Source: JAJISG01 sp964347325
GTDB lineage: Archaea > Thermoplasmatota > Thermoplasmata > RBG-16-68-12 > JAJISG01
Direction: 5' to 3'
Length of the DNA stretch: 64,000 nt
NCBI GenBank assembly: GCA_964347325.1
Contig: CAYFYA010000004.1
Span: forward strand, 52,348 to 116,347
In this document: piece after piece, positions 51,911-60,945 of the stretch
How the letters are laid out: every line of letters starts with the position of its first letter
Numbering within the stretch: the stretch's first letter is position 1
Made by a program: the position numbers and the translations under genes
Notes under the pieces: generated by a model
Told to the model about the DNA's origin: nothing
What the model saw: only the letters and a program-made list of their open reading frames with translations
Databases searched by the model: none

Positions 51911-53020
51911 TCAGCGCCCAGTCCTGCCGCGAGTCGCCGACAGGGACACTTTCGCGACCGTCCTCTCCGTTACGCCCTTCAGGACCATAGCGCGGAACTC
52001 GTCCTGGTCCTCCGCTTTGAACAGCGAGGTCCACTCCACCAGATTCCCTCCCTTCAGTGAGTCCTGAAGAGCCTTGGCGCCCTTCGCTGTTCTCACGAGG
52101 ACCGTCTCGAATCCATCTGGCGATCCCGTAGGTCCTACCGAGATGTCCGCCAAGGCGTTGGAGAAGTCGACACAGGAGAGACAGCTGGAATCGAAGGCAA
52201 GGTGCAGGTCGTCCAACCCCACCCTCGTCTCCGTCCCGTCGTGGAAAAGCGTCCTCACGTCGTCTCCCACCTCCACAGACCTGATGAGTCGCCCCTCCGC
52301 GCCCACTGCCTTCTCAAAGTACGAGCGTCTCCAACGGGCGTTTGAGAGGGTGGCGTAGCAGAAGGGGCCTATGATGAGCTTCACGTCTCGCGCCGGGGGG
52401 ACGTTGTTGAGCTGCATCCTCCGGACCATTCGCGTCTGGCAGGGATTGGCCACCAGGGCCATTCGCAGCGGTTTCTCCTTAGAGCGGTAGAGGTCCCTCA
52501 AGAACCGCGTTGTGGAGGGCTTTCTGAACTTGTATCCCGTTGGCGTTATGGCCTCCTCACCCTCAACGGCCAGGAGGAGACCGGTTGAGACCTGCTCTGC
52601 GGGCGCGGGAACGACAGCAGCGTCGATTTCGCCAGTCCTCAACAAGTGCTGCAGGATGGACGGGATGGCGTTTCCATCTCCGCCCCTCGAGGCGAGGCTC
52701 CAGTCCCCGGACATGACGCTGGTGACACGCTCCACGTGGCCGACCTCGCTCTCGTGGGTCTTGTAGATCTCCTCGAGGGCGATGTCCAGGGAGTCGGCCT
52801 CGGGGCAGGAGACGTAGCATATCCCGGATCCCACACAATCCGTGGGGGTATATTGGAAGGAGTCTCCCACGAGCGTAACGGCGTCACACCCTTCCTGAGC
52901 ACAAGCGTCGAGGCACACGAGACAGTAGGTGCACCTACCCACGTCGTAGACCTCCTCAAGGAGGTCCTGGAAGGCCTTGGGGGCCCCTTCGACATACCCC
53001 TCTGGAGTCGCAGAAGCCAT
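51911..53020 (-). CDS. FrhB/FdhB-like F420- or flavin-dependent iron-sulfur protein
   Basis: 369-residue protein of the coenzyme F420 hydrogenase/dehydrogenase beta-subunit family. The N-terminus has a ferredoxin-like cysteine set (CTYCLVCLDACAQEGCDAV...CVGSGICYVSCPEADSL). The body has the FrhB central and C-terminal domain pattern (ANPCQTRMVRRMQLNNVPP; LIIGPFCY; LAFDSSCLSCVDFSNALADISVGPTGSPDGFETVLVRTAKG). Such proteins pass electrons between ferredoxin, flavin and F420. No hydrogenase partner is adjacent, so the redox partner is unknown. Confidence 0.85.
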   Translation of the reverse strand: MASATPEGYVEGAPKAFQDLLEEVYDVGRCTYCLVCLDACAQEGCDAVTLVGDSFQYTPTDCVGSGICYVSCPEADSLDIALEEIYKTHESEVGHVERVTSVMSGDWSLASRGGDGNAIPSILQHLLRTGEIDAAVVPAPAEQVSTGLLLAVEGEEAITPTGYKFRKPSTTRFLRDLYRSKEKPLRMALVANPCQTRMVRRMQLNNVPPARDVKLIIGPFCYATLSNARWRRSYFEKAVGAEGRLIRSVEVGDDVRTLFHDGTETRVGLDDLHLAFDSSCLSCVDFSNALADISVGPTGSPDGFETVLVRTAKGAKALQDSLKGGNLVEWTSLFKAEDQDEFRAMVLKGVTERTVAKVSLSATRGRTGR

Positions 53021-53117
53021 GACCCTGCTAGTGCGGTGAAGTGGGAATATGGTTAGGTTCCCACTGTCGTTGCGCGTAGTTAAAATACGTACTTCTGGTT
53101 GATGATTCCGACCTGCG

Positions 53118-53477
53118 ATGAAGCGCGCCGATCGTGACGACCAAGAGGACTACGAGTACGCCCTCCGGGTCCTGAGGATGCCCCCGGAGCACCGATCACC
53201 TTCGACCCCTCGGAAGATCACGGAGCCATCGCAGGCCCTTCTCACGGCTATCGGGCTTGCTGACCGAGAGTATCACCGCCTCATTGGCAGTACCGCCGGC
53301 ATGTACTACCATGAGTTCGCGGTGCCTGCCCACGTAAAGATAGCACCGAAGGACGCGAAGAGCATTGAGAAGTCCCTGCAGATGCAGCACACTTCCCCTG
53401 GTATTCTGGGTCCCGAAGCGATGGAACACCGAGACGGTGTGTACAAGGTCTGGATCGAGGTCTTCCCGTGTGGGTAG
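53118..53477 (+). CDS. Conserved-looking hypothetical protein
   Basis: 119-residue soluble protein, not recognised. Features: a charged start (MKRADRDDQEDYEYALRVL) and a compact alpha/beta body (QALLTAIGLADREYHRLIGSTAGMYYHEFAVPAHV...GILGPEAMEHRDGVYKVWIEVFP). Codon use matches the neighbours and an AAAATACG box lies about 30 nt upstream, so it is probably real. It stands between the divergent FrhB-like gene and the GltD-like gene. Confidence 0.65.
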   Translation: MKRADRDDQEDYEYALRVLRMPPEHRSPSTPRKITEPSQALLTAIGLADREYHRLIGSTAGMYYHEFAVPAHVKIAPKDAKSIEKSLQMQHTSPGILGPEAMEHRDGVYKVWIEVFPCG

Positions 53478-53577
53478 CCCATGGGAGCCTCACCTGAGGG
53501 CCCATATATACAGTCCTGATACTCGATACGACGCCTCTTTTATATCGGATGCCTGAATGTCTTCGGAGGCGGACGAG

Positions 53578-54942
53578 ATGTCACGCGGCCGCTTGAATCC
53601 TGAGAGGGTACCGATTTCCTACGTTGATCCAGCGAAGAGAATATCCTCCTGGGAGGAGTACTACCAGCTCTACACCAAGGAGGAAGCCATCGCAGAAGCC
53701 CAACGCTGCGTGCGGTGCGCGAAGCCTTGGTGCACGTTGGCGTGTCCCATCCTTCAGGATGCTCGCGGCTACGTCATTCAGATCTCTGAGGGCGACTTCG
53801 AGGGCGCTGTCGACACCATCCTCAAGGACAACATGCTTGCTAGCTGTCTCGGCAAGGTGTGCTACAGCTATTGTGAAGACGCCTGTGTCGTTGGCAAGAA
53901 AGGCGAGCCCGTCGCCATTCGGCACCTCAAGTGGGCGGCCCTGGCCTACGGCGATGGGGAGGCTCAGTCCTACCGCCGGCAGGAGAAGAGGGAGGGATCG
54001 ATAGCGGTCATCGGCGCTGGTCCAGCAGGCCTGGCTGCGGCTCAGCACCTCGCGGAGCATGGCTGTAGGGTCACAGTCTTCGAGGCCTCCCACAAGCTCG
54101 GAGGGCTCGTGACCCAGACGATTCCGACCTACAGACTCTCGGCCGAGACCTTCGAGGAGGACATGAAGAGGATGGAGCCCCTCGGCATCGAGTACCGCCT
54201 CGGCGTCAACGTCGGGACTGACGTCACCCTGGAGGAGCTCAGGGACGGGTACAGTGCAGTCTTCGTGGGCATCGGGACTCACAAGGCGGGAGTCCTCAAC
54301 CTCCCCGGAAAGGACCTTCCCCGTGTCTACATCGCCCTGGACTTCCTCAAACGTGTGATGGACGGTGAGAGGCCCGAGGTGGGGAAGCGGGTGGCCACCA
54401 TAGGTGGCGGTGATGTGGCCATCGACTGCTCCCGCACCGTTCTCAGGATGGGCTGCGAGGAGTCGATTGTACTGTACAGGCGTACGCGGGAGGAGATGCC
54501 GGCCGCCAACGAGGAGATCGAGGACGCCCTGAGCGAGGGCGTAGACATCAGGTTCCTCGTGTCTCCGCTGGAGCTCCAGGGCGAGGACTGCGTGGAGGCG
54601 GTCGTCTGTCAGCAGATGGAGCTCGGGGAGCCGGACAGCTCAGGAAGACGGCGGCCCGTGCCTATCGAAGGCGAGACGACAGTGGTGCCCGTCGACGCGC
54701 TCATCGTGGCCATAGGTCAGAAGGCGGATCTGGAGACCTTCCCCGGGCTTGGCCTGGAGCTGGCCCGAGACGGCAGCCTGGTGGCGGATCCTGAGACCGG
54801 CAGGACGAAGATCGAGGGCATATGGGCGGGCGGAGGACCCTCCATCGTTCATGCCCACGCCGCCGGAACGAAGGCGGCGAAGGACATCATCGGCTACCTG
54901 GAGGCGAAGCAGAAGGTCACCACAAAGGTCTCTCGGCGGTGA
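53578..54942 (+). CDS. GltD-like NAD(P)H-dependent iron-sulfur oxidoreductase
   Basis: 454-residue flavoprotein like the small subunit of glutamate synthase or NfnB. The N-terminal iron-sulfur domain (CVRCAKPWCTLACP; CYSYCEDACVVG) is followed by an FAD-binding GAGPAGLAAAQHLAEHG at about 145-161 and a NAD(P)H-binding GGGDVAIDCSRTVLRMG. No large glutamate synthase subunit is present. Its neighbours are por genes, so a role in ferredoxin-NAD(P)H electron transfer is as likely as glutamate synthesis. ATG 53578 has GGAGG eight nt upstream and is preferred to ATG 53557. A TTTTATATC box lies at 53537-53546. Confidence 0.9.
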   Translation: MSRGRLNPERVPISYVDPAKRISSWEEYYQLYTKEEAIAEAQRCVRCAKPWCTLACPILQDARGYVIQISEGDFEGAVDTILKDNMLASCLGKVCYSYCEDACVVGKKGEPVAIRHLKWAALAYGDGEAQSYRRQEKREGSIAVIGAGPAGLAAAQHLAEHGCRVTVFEASHKLGGLVTQTIPTYRLSAETFEEDMKRMEPLGIEYRLGVNVGTDVTLEELRDGYSAVFVGIGTHKAGVLNLPGKDLPRVYIALDFLKRVMDGERPEVGKRVATIGGGDVAIDCSRTVLRMGCEESIVLYRRTREEMPAANEEIEDALSEGVDIRFLVSPLELQGEDCVEAVVCQQMELGEPDSSGRRRPVPIEGETTVVPVDALIVAIGQKADLETFPGLGLELARDGSLVADPETGRTKIEGIWAGGGPSIVHAHAAGTKAAKDIIGYLEAKQKVTTKVSRR

Positions 54943-55828
54943 TCTTCTCCATATTTAGGAGCGTCTCCCAGACTCTCTCGACCTCCTCACCGAACTGCTT
55001 CACCATCTCCTCCGTTATATGGCTGAACCGGTTCTGCAGCTCCAGGTAGTCGGCGACAGGCTTTGGATTGCGGGGTCTGCGAGTGATGCGGTAGACGCCA
55101 CTCACCACCTCGTAGAGCGGAAAGACTAGGGAGTCCACTGCCGTCCGAGCGAGCTCCACGGTCTTCTCCGAATCGTAGCGCCATCCAGGGGGACACGGGC
55201 TCAGAATGTGGATGAATCTCGGACCTTCGATCTCCTTCGCCTTCTGGGCCTTCTTCACAAGGTCCTCCGGGAAGCCGATGGAGGCGGTGGCGGCGTAGGG
55301 TATCCTGTGTGCCAGGACGATGCCCATCATGTCCTTCTTCCACTGTTCCTTCCCTCTTGCCTGCTCCCCCACGGGAGTCGTCGTCGTCCAGGCACCTATG
55401 GGCGTCGATCCGCTCCGCTGAGTGCCGGTGTTCATGTAGGCCTCGTTGTCGTACATGACGTAGATGCAGTCGTCGCCCCGCTCCATCATGCCTGACAGCG
55501 CCTGGAGTCCAATGTCCGCTGTGCCGCCGTCGCCGGCGAAGCCCACAACGGCCACGTCCTCGATGCCTCTGACCTCGAGGGCCGCCCTGATGCCGGAGAT
55601 TGAGGCTCCCGTGGACTCGAAGGCTGTGTTGAAGAAGGGGACGTTAAGGAAGGAGGTCGGGTAGCCGCCCGCAAGAACGGCCCAGCAGCAGGCCGGGATG
55701 CTGAGTATGGTTCTCGGTCCCAGGCCCTTGAGGAGGTACCGCATGGCGAGCGCAGCACCACATCCTAGGCATCCGAGGTGGCCCCCAACCACCAGTTCCT
55801 CCCGCGGAAGGGAAAGCTTGACATCCAT
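54917..55828 (-). CDS. porB: Pyruvate:ferredoxin oxidoreductase, beta subunit
   Basis: 303-residue ThDP-binding beta subunit: GHLGCLGCGAALAMRYLL at the N-terminus, GFAGDGGTADIGLQALSGMMERGDDCIYVMYDNEAYMNTGTQRSG as the ThDP/Mg motif, and SPCPPGWRYDSEKTVELARTAV. The cysteines fit the subunit 4Fe-4S cluster. Last gene of the order porG-porD-porA-porB, starting 2 nt after the porA stop. The last 26 nt overlap the convergent GltD-like gene. Confidence 0.94.
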   Translation of the reverse strand: MDVKLSLPREELVVGGHLGCLGCGAALAMRYLLKGLGPRTILSIPACCWAVLAGGYPTSFLNVPFFNTAFESTGASISGIRAALEVRGIEDVAVVGFAGDGGTADIGLQALSGMMERGDDCIYVMYDNEAYMNTGTQRSGSTPIGAWTTTTPVGEQARGKEQWKKDMMGIVLAHRIPYAATASIGFPEDLVKKAQKAKEIEGPRFIHILSPCPPGWRYDSEKTVELARTAVDSLVFPLYEVVSGVYRITRRPRNPKPVADYLELQNRFSHITEEMVKQFGEEVERVWETLLNMEKITAERPLW

Positions 55829-55830
55829 CG

Positions 55831-56988
55831 TTACGCCTCCACGAACTCCTTCAGGTCCGCCCAGGTCACTCCGCTCTCTTCGGCCTTCAAGGCCTCCTCA
55901 AAGCATCCCTTCAGCACCTCAGGCGTGAGCCCTCGACCACCGATTCCGGCGTAGAAACCCCTCACCTTAGGCACAAAGGGGAGGCCCTGCAGCGCGGCAG
56001 AGACCTCTGTGTACATCGGCCCCCCGTGAGTGCCCGTATAAGATCGGTCGAGCACGCCCAGCGAGCCCACCTCCGTCGCCAGCTGTCGAACCTCCTCCCG
56101 TGGGAAGGGGCGGAAGAAACGCAGCTTGGCGAGTCCTGCCTTGGTGCCAGACTCCCGCAGCTCGTCCACCACGTCCCTAGAGGTCGAGGTAGCTGTGCCT
56201 GCTGTGATGAGGACCACATCGGCTCCGTCGCAGCGGTAGAAGTCCATAAGGCCGCCCCAGCTTCGCCCAATCTGCTTGCTGAATTCCTCATCCACTTCGG
56301 GTGCCCTCTTGGCAGCTGTCATCATCGATTGGTGGATGCGGTATCGGAACTCCTCGTAGAGGTCCGGTCCTGCCAGTACATTGAACCCCAAGGGCTCCTC
56401 CACATCCAGTATGTGTTTTGGCTTGAAGGGTGGCAGGAAGCCGTCGACCTTGGACTGGTCTGGGAGGTCCACGGGTTCCGCCGTGTGGGATAAGTAGAAG
56501 GCATCCTCCATAATCATGGCCGGAAGGCTCACCTCGGCGTCCTCTGCCAACCTGTAGGCCTGGATCACCATGTCCAGGACCTCCTGGTTGTTCTCGGCAT
56601 AGACCTGAATCCAGTTTGTGTCTCTCTGGGCCATGGAGTCCGTGTGATCGGTCCAGATGTTCCAGGGAGGACCCACGGAGCGGTTGATGACGCCCATGAC
56701 TACGGGGGTTCGCTGCCCGGCGGCCCAGTGGAGGAGTTCGTGCATGAGTAGGAGTCCCTGGGACGACGTGGCCGTGTACGTGCGGGCCCCGGCAAGAGAG
56801 GCGGAGATGCACGCTTGCATGGCACTGTGCTCGCCCTCCACCGTCAGGTACTTGGCCTTCATCTTCCCCTGGGCGATGAACTCTGAGATCTTCTCCACGA
56901 CGGTGGTCTGGGGGGTGATCGGGTAAGCCGCGACGACCTGTGCCCGCGCAAGCCGGGCCCCCCAGGCGTTGGCGTGGTTCCCCGTCAT
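55831..56988 (-). CDS. porA: Pyruvate:ferredoxin oxidoreductase, alpha subunit
   Basis: 385-residue alpha subunit that oxidises pyruvate to acetyl-CoA and CO2 with ferredoxin as acceptor. AAYPITPQTTVVEKISEF is the pyrimidine-domain signature; EGEHSAMQACISASLAGARTYTATSSQGLLLMHELLHWAAG and RFFRPFPREEV are also typical. ATG 56988 (MTGNHANAWGARLARAQVV) follows the porD stop by a few nt; longer upstream readings in this frame are antisense-like and out of family. Confidence 0.94.
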   Translation of the reverse strand: MTGNHANAWGARLARAQVVAAYPITPQTTVVEKISEFIAQGKMKAKYLTVEGEHSAMQACISASLAGARTYTATSSQGLLLMHELLHWAAGQRTPVVMGVINRSVGPPWNIWTDHTDSMAQRDTNWIQVYAENNQEVLDMVIQAYRLAEDAEVSLPAMIMEDAFYLSHTAEPVDLPDQSKVDGFLPPFKPKHILDVEEPLGFNVLAGPDLYEEFRYRIHQSMMTAAKRAPEVDEEFSKQIGRSWGGLMDFYRCDGADVVLITAGTATSTSRDVVDELRESGTKAGLAKLRFFRPFPREEVRQLATEVGSLGVLDRSYTGTHGGPMYTEVSAALQGLPFVPKVRGFYAGIGGRGLTPEVLKGCFEEALKAEESGVTWADLKEFVEA

Positions 56989-56996
56989 CACCTTCT

Positions 56997-57275
56997 TCAA
57001 TCCAACTCCTCCCGTACCATCAGCATGGCGTCGGGCCTGCACTCGTTGACGCATATGCCGCAGCCCTTGCAGAGCTCGTAGTCGATCCAGGGCCAGCCCT
57101 CCCCATCGATGTCGATGGCCATGTCCGGACAGAACTTCCAGCACATGTAGCACTTGGTGCACTTCTCCAGGAAGAGGACTGGCCTAAAGGTCCGCCAGCT
57201 TGCCCCCGATCTCCCTGGCCTGGCTGGTCTGGCGATGGGAGACTCCGTCAGCAGGGCCCGCTGTTCAGCCTTCAA
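56997..57275 (-). CDS. porD: Pyruvate:ferredoxin oxidoreductase, delta (ferredoxin) subunit
   Basis: 92-residue polyferredoxin-type subunit with two CxxCxxCxxxCP clusters (CTKCYMCWKFCP; CKGCGICVNECRP), binding two 4Fe-4S centres. TTG start overlapping the porG stop by 11 nt, so translationally coupled. Confidence 0.93.
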   Translation of the reverse strand: MKAEQRALLTESPIARPARPGRSGASWRTFRPVLFLEKCTKCYMCWKFCPDMAIDIDGEGWPWIDYELCKGCGICVNECRPDAMLMVREELD

Positions 57276-57831
57276 CGGTCAACACCACCTTTCGCATCCT
57301 GTCGTAAGCCTCCCGGCAGGCCGCAAAGTTCTCCTCCGTCCTCCTGGGCACGAACTCCTGAATGCTCTTCCCCAGGCTCACTACCTTCACCAGACCAGTA
57401 GCTGCTGAGAACGCCCCCAGCATGGCCGTGTTGACGATGGGGGCCATGGGGCTGCCCAGCCCATACTCCAGGCTTACCGAGGTCGCGTCGAAGACCAGGG
57501 TCGTGAACCGGGGATCGCCCTTCACATTCATCTCCGGCGGTCCGTTCACCAACATCAGGCCTCCATCCCTAATTCCAGAGGCTACGTCCATGGTCTTGAC
57601 AAGGGAGGGGTCCAGCACGACGACGTAGTGGGGTGCCCTGACCTCGGACTTCACACGGATAGGGTCGTCACTGAGTCTGGTGAAGGCCATGAGGGGCGCT
57701 CCCCTGCGCTCAACGCCAAAAAAGGGGAAGGCCTGAACGTCCTTGCCCTCCAGAAAGGCAGCGCTCGCCAGGATCTCCGAGGCGAGGACCACCCCCTGCC
57801 CTCCCCTGCCATGGAACCTCACCTCAATCAT
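57265..57831 (-). CDS. porG: Pyruvate:ferredoxin oxidoreductase, gamma subunit
   Basis: 188-residue gamma subunit: EVRFHGRGGQGVVLASEILASAAFLEGKDVQAFPFFGVERRGAP is the family signature. First gene of the porGDAB operon. The AT-rich stretch upstream (57838-57900) should hold the promoter. Confidence 0.94.
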   Translation of the reverse strand: MIEVRFHGRGGQGVVLASEILASAAFLEGKDVQAFPFFGVERRGAPLMAFTRLSDDPIRVKSEVRAPHYVVVLDPSLVKTMDVASGIRDGGLMLVNGPPEMNVKGDPRFTTLVFDATSVSLEYGLGSPMAPIVNTAMLGAFSAATGLVKVVSLGKSIQEFVPRRTEENFAACREAYDRMRKVVLTVEG

Positions 57832-57919
57832 TGCCGGGTAATCAGGATACTGTCAGATAAAGTACGTGCTCAATTTAGTGCAATTACAGTACATACGCGA
57901 CTGTAGACGCCGTCCCTGG

Positions 57920-58417
57920 TCACCGAAACGGGCCGATGGAGTAACCACTGAGGCGCAGACCCTCGGTCACCCCCCCACGGAGCCCCAGTAGGCCAAGATT
58001 CAGCTCCTCTCCGTCGGCCTGAACTCTCAGGCTGTGGAATAGGGTCCCCACCTTGGCTTCAAGAACCCTGACACGCCTCACGATTACTCCAGGGCGGGAA
58101 ATGACCGACCGAAGGTTCCATCGCTGGACGATGTAGGAAGTGATGGCTGTAACGAGGAATACGACTGGGTAGAGTACGAACAGCACGGTGACGTTTCCGG
58201 TCGCGAAGGAAAGGGCTATTGCGAGAGCGAGCCCCCCAGCTCCCAGCAGGGACCCGAGGGTGCGGCGTCGGCTCATCACTCCACTTGGCGGGGTCACCAG
58301 ATCCAGGGCACCCATGCTGGCCCTCAGGATCTCTCTCACCTCCACGCCTTCCTGATCAGCTCGCCTAGTCAGGTAGAATCTATCCCTCATCATTCGTCTA
58401 TATACTAGGGCCTCCAC
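57920..58417 (-). CDS. Small two-helix membrane protein
   Basis: Up to 165 residues, not recognised. It has a basic N-terminus, two hydrophobic segments (TLGSLLGAGGLALAIALSFATG; VTVLFVLYPVVFLVTAITSYIV) and a C-terminal beta-rich domain of about 60 residues (VIVRRVRVLEAKVGTLFHSL...), perhaps PH-like. The start is uncertain: a GTATATAG box near 58399-58406 lies inside the first codons, so translation may begin at ATG 58390 or GTG 58345. Confidence 0.6.
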   Translation of the reverse strand: MEALVYRRMMRDRFYLTRRADQEGVEVREILRASMGALDLVTPPSGVMSRRRTLGSLLGAGGLALAIALSFATGNVTVLFVLYPVVFLVTAITSYIVQRWNLRSVISRPGVIVRRVRVLEAKVGTLFHSLRVQADGEELNLGLLGLRGGVTEGLRLSGYSIGPFR

Positions 58418-58689
58418 CTAATCTAGATTGACCTCGGTTGGTTGGGCTCTACGCATTCTCGTCACGCAAGACATGAGAAAAGGGGGGCGGAGCAGGGCAC
58501 AACGGAGGAGGTCTATCGCTTCAGCCCATGCAAGGAGGTGTGGGGACTAGCACGGCGGCCAGTTTCGCATGGGCCTCCAGACTTAGGCCTACTCCAAGGC
58601 TGGCGGTCTTTTAGTGCCACTACCCCGTCCCGAAGGTCATATCCGCGTCAGCTTTAGTTATAGCTTAGGTCGTGATTGTATAGAGGCGT
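58418..58689. other. Intergenic stretch with inverted repeat
   Basis: No convincing gene. An 8-bp perfect inverted repeat, GCCCATGC (58524-58531) and GCATGGGC (58567-58574), surrounds 35 nt. TATA-like CTATAACTAAAG on the minus strand near 58658-58670 has no obvious downstream ORF, so a small RNA is possible. Confidence 0.25.
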
Positions 58690-59112
58690 CTATAGATGCG
58701 CCTCATCGATCCTGATATCGGTGGAGATTTCGACGCCGGCTCGCCGTAGCATGACTCCGACAGAGCAGTAGCGCTCGTGGGACAGGTCAACGGCTCGCCG
58801 AACCGCTCCCTCTTCCAATCCTTTCCCAGCGAGACGGTAGCGGAATTCGATGCTCTTGAGGACCCTTGGGTGCTCCGCCGCCCTCTGGGCCTCTATCTCA
58901 ACCTCCATCTCAAAGGTGGGTTGGTGCATCTTCCTCAGGATGTTGGCTACATCAACAGCGGTACAGCATCCAGCCGCCAATACGACCAGCTCCATGGGAC
59001 TTGGGCCGAGGGCCTCGTCATCGGAGGAGTCCATTATAACCTCGTGTCCAGAGTTTGCCCGTGTCGAGAACCTCAACCCTTCCAGCAGCTTGACCTTGCC
59101 CCGCATTTGCAT
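58690..59112 (-). CDS. OsmC-family protein
   Basis: About 140 residues of the OsmC/Ohr superfamily, thiol peroxidase-like. GPSPMELVVLAAGCCTAVDVANIL contains the first conserved Cys (here a CC pair) and SHERYCSVGVMLRRAGVEI the second. ATG 59112 (or 59106) gives the family-length N-terminus MQMRGKVKLLEGLRF; the frame stays open upstream to 59307 but that part is not family-like. Confidence 0.88.
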   Translation of the reverse strand: MQMRGKVKLLEGLRFSTRANSGHEVIMDSSDDEALGPSPMELVVLAAGCCTAVDVANILRKMHQPTFEMEVEIEAQRAAEHPRVLKSIEFRYRLAGKGLEEGAVRRAVDLSHERYCSVGVMLRRAGVEISTDIRIDEAHL

Positions 59113-59382
59113 AGGACAGAGCACTGGCATCGCCTCTAAAACCCTTTGCCGTGCCTGACGCTGCACGATTGATAGAAATGCCCACAGATCTGGGGGCGTG
59201 AGTGTGCAAAGGGAATCGACGGTGTTGAGAGGCGATTCTCTTTGATCAAGACCCTTGCTTCGAGGAAACCCGACTCGGCGAGTAAGGCAGGGGTCGGTTC
59301 TGGGCATGAGGGGCGCTACGAAATGCGGTCGTCGTCGCCACTGGCTAGTGAACCGTTTCTCGCCTAGCTCGCCAGTACCAGA

Positions 59383-59769
59383 TTACGTCAGTTGCATAAC
59401 CGGACTCCTCACCATGAGGCCGCCTGCGACTACCATCGCGCCCCCGAGGAGAAACATCAGCACACCGAACAACAGGCTCATACTCATCGCGAAGACACTC
59501 GTCATGATCATCGCTGACCCAGTGACAATCATCAGGACCCCGTAGGCGATCATGGCCACACCCTGCGGTCCCATGGGTATTTGGACTCCGAAGACCAGCA
59601 CGACACCGTTCACGAGGACCGCCACACCCAGTGCCAACAGCAGGGCAGAGGCCGTCAGTCCCATGCTGTTCATCATCATAGGCATGGCTGTGGTAATCCC
59701 CATGACAGAGGAGACTATCGCGGTCATACCACTGACAATCGCCAGGACGCCGAACTCCACCCTTCGCAT
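59383..59769 (-). CDS. Small four-helix membrane protein
   Basis: 128 residues, very Met/Val/Gly-rich, with four predicted membrane helices and almost no loops. No family recognised. A GCTTTTAGG box centred near 59796 lies 26 nt from the ATG, so the mRNA is leaderless. Divergent from the secreted protein gene at 59845. Confidence 0.7.
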   Translation of the reverse strand: MRRVEFGVLAIVSGMTAIVSSVMGITTAMPMMMNSMGLTASALLLALGVAVLVNGVVLVFGVQIPMGPQGVAMIAYGVLMIVTGSAMIMTSVFAMSMSLLFGVLMFLLGGAMVVAGGLMVRSPVMQLT

Positions 59770-59844
59770 GGCTCATCTAGGGCTGTCGCCGCCCTAAAAG
59801 CGTTACGCGCCGCACGTCTGTAATTTTCTATCACCCTGCGTAAT

Positions 59845-60945
59845 GTGGGCGAAGAGCTTAAGAGGGCAAGGGCTTCCATCTCCCCAGGTGTCTCAGTGCG
59901 AATTGTAGCGGGCCTCACCGTCCTCTTCCTCCTAGCCCTTGTGACAGTCTCGCCGATGGCGGCCCTGGCCCAGCAGACCATCGAACGACCCAACTATACG
60001 CCAGGAGACTTCTGGAGGTACGAGGTACTGCTCGGAGAGATCCCGTCCTTCAACGAGACGGAGGACATCGTCCTGGACATCGACGTGACGGGCACCTACA
60101 CCGTCACCATCGATGGCCTCGAGGAGCTCGACATCGACGGGGAAGCCACGATGGCATACGATGTCTCCCGCAGCTTCGAACTTGCTGTTGAGGGAGTCGT
60201 CGAGATTCCTTTGGAGGGGTTTCCGATCAATGCTAGCGTCTCGGGGAATGTCACCGTGACCGACAGCTCCTACATGGCCCAGGAGGGCCTCGAGGTCCTG
60301 ACGATGGACACTTCGGCGGAGCTTGACATCACATTGACGACCGAGTTTGAGGGAATCGAAGCATCACTCTCCCTGACCGGCACCGCCACCTCTGAGCTGG
60401 CCTTCGATTACGTGACGAACACCTGGTCCTTCCCCTATGAGCTTGGAAATGAAGGCACCCAGGAGTCCCTGGCGACGGGGACGACCTACTTCCAATTGAC
60501 CTTCTTCGACAACACCACCCAATCCTCCGAGGACGTCAGTGCGAATGTAACCTACACACATGAGGCCGTGAGGGAGGAGACGGTGACCGTCGGCGCAGGA
60601 ACGTTCAGCACCCTGGTCGTGAACACCACGGTGGCCCCGGAAGGGGACGATCTTCCTCTGGAGGTCTCCCTCATCAGCGGGTCCCAGCTTTCCTACTGGT
60701 CCTCACAGGTAGGCGCCCCTGTGAAGCAGGAGATTCTCGACGACTCCGGCGACGTCATCTTGGAGCTCAACCTTATCTCCCTCAAATACCAGGTGGCGGA
60801 ACGCCTCTCCATCCTCGGCGTTGACATTGTGTACTGGATAGCCATCATCGCGGTGGTTGCCGGTGTTGTGGTACTCGTCGTGGTTCTGAGGATAAGGAGG
60901 AGGCCTCCGGAAGTGGAGCAGCAGCCTCCCCTGGGACCGCCCTGA
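59845..60945 (+). CDS. Secreted, membrane-anchored hypothetical protein
   Basis: 366 residues. N-terminal signal segment (IVAGLTVLFLLALVTVSPMAALA, about 18-41), then about 280 residues of acidic, Thr/Glu-rich beta-strand-like sequence with many N-x-T/S sequons (for example NTT, NVT, NET), and a C-terminal membrane anchor (YWIAIIAVVAGVVVLVVVL) followed by RIRRRPP. This resembles archaeal lipoprotein-like or surface proteins; the family is not recognised. GTG start, with leaderless geometry from an AT-rich box near 59821-59829. Confidence 0.8.
   Translation: MGEELKRARASISPGVSVRIVAGLTVLFLLALVTVSPMAALAQQTIERPNYTPGDFWRYEVLLGEIPSFNETEDIVLDIDVTGTYTVTIDGLEELDIDGEATMAYDVSRSFELAVEGVVEIPLEGFPINASVSGNVTVTDSSYMAQEGLEVLTMDTSAELDITLTTEFEGIEASLSLTGTATSELAFDYVTNTWSFPYELGNEGTQESLATGTTYFQLTFFDNTTQSSEDVSANVTYTHEAVREETVTVGAGTFSTLVVNTTVAPEGDDLPLEVSLISGSQLSYWSSQVGAPVKQEILDDSGDVILELNLISLKYQVAERLSILGVDIVYWIAIIAVVAGVVVLVVVLRIRRRPPEVEQQPPLGPP

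Noticed and set aside
56989..57162. N-terminal extension of porA
   Set aside because: The added residues are an out-of-frame shadow of porD; the PorA family N-terminus begins at ATG 56988.
58442..58657. 71-codon plus-strand frame in the 58.4-58.7 kb gap
   Set aside because: No ribosome-binding site, no promoter at the right distance and a composition typical of noncoding GC-rich DNA.
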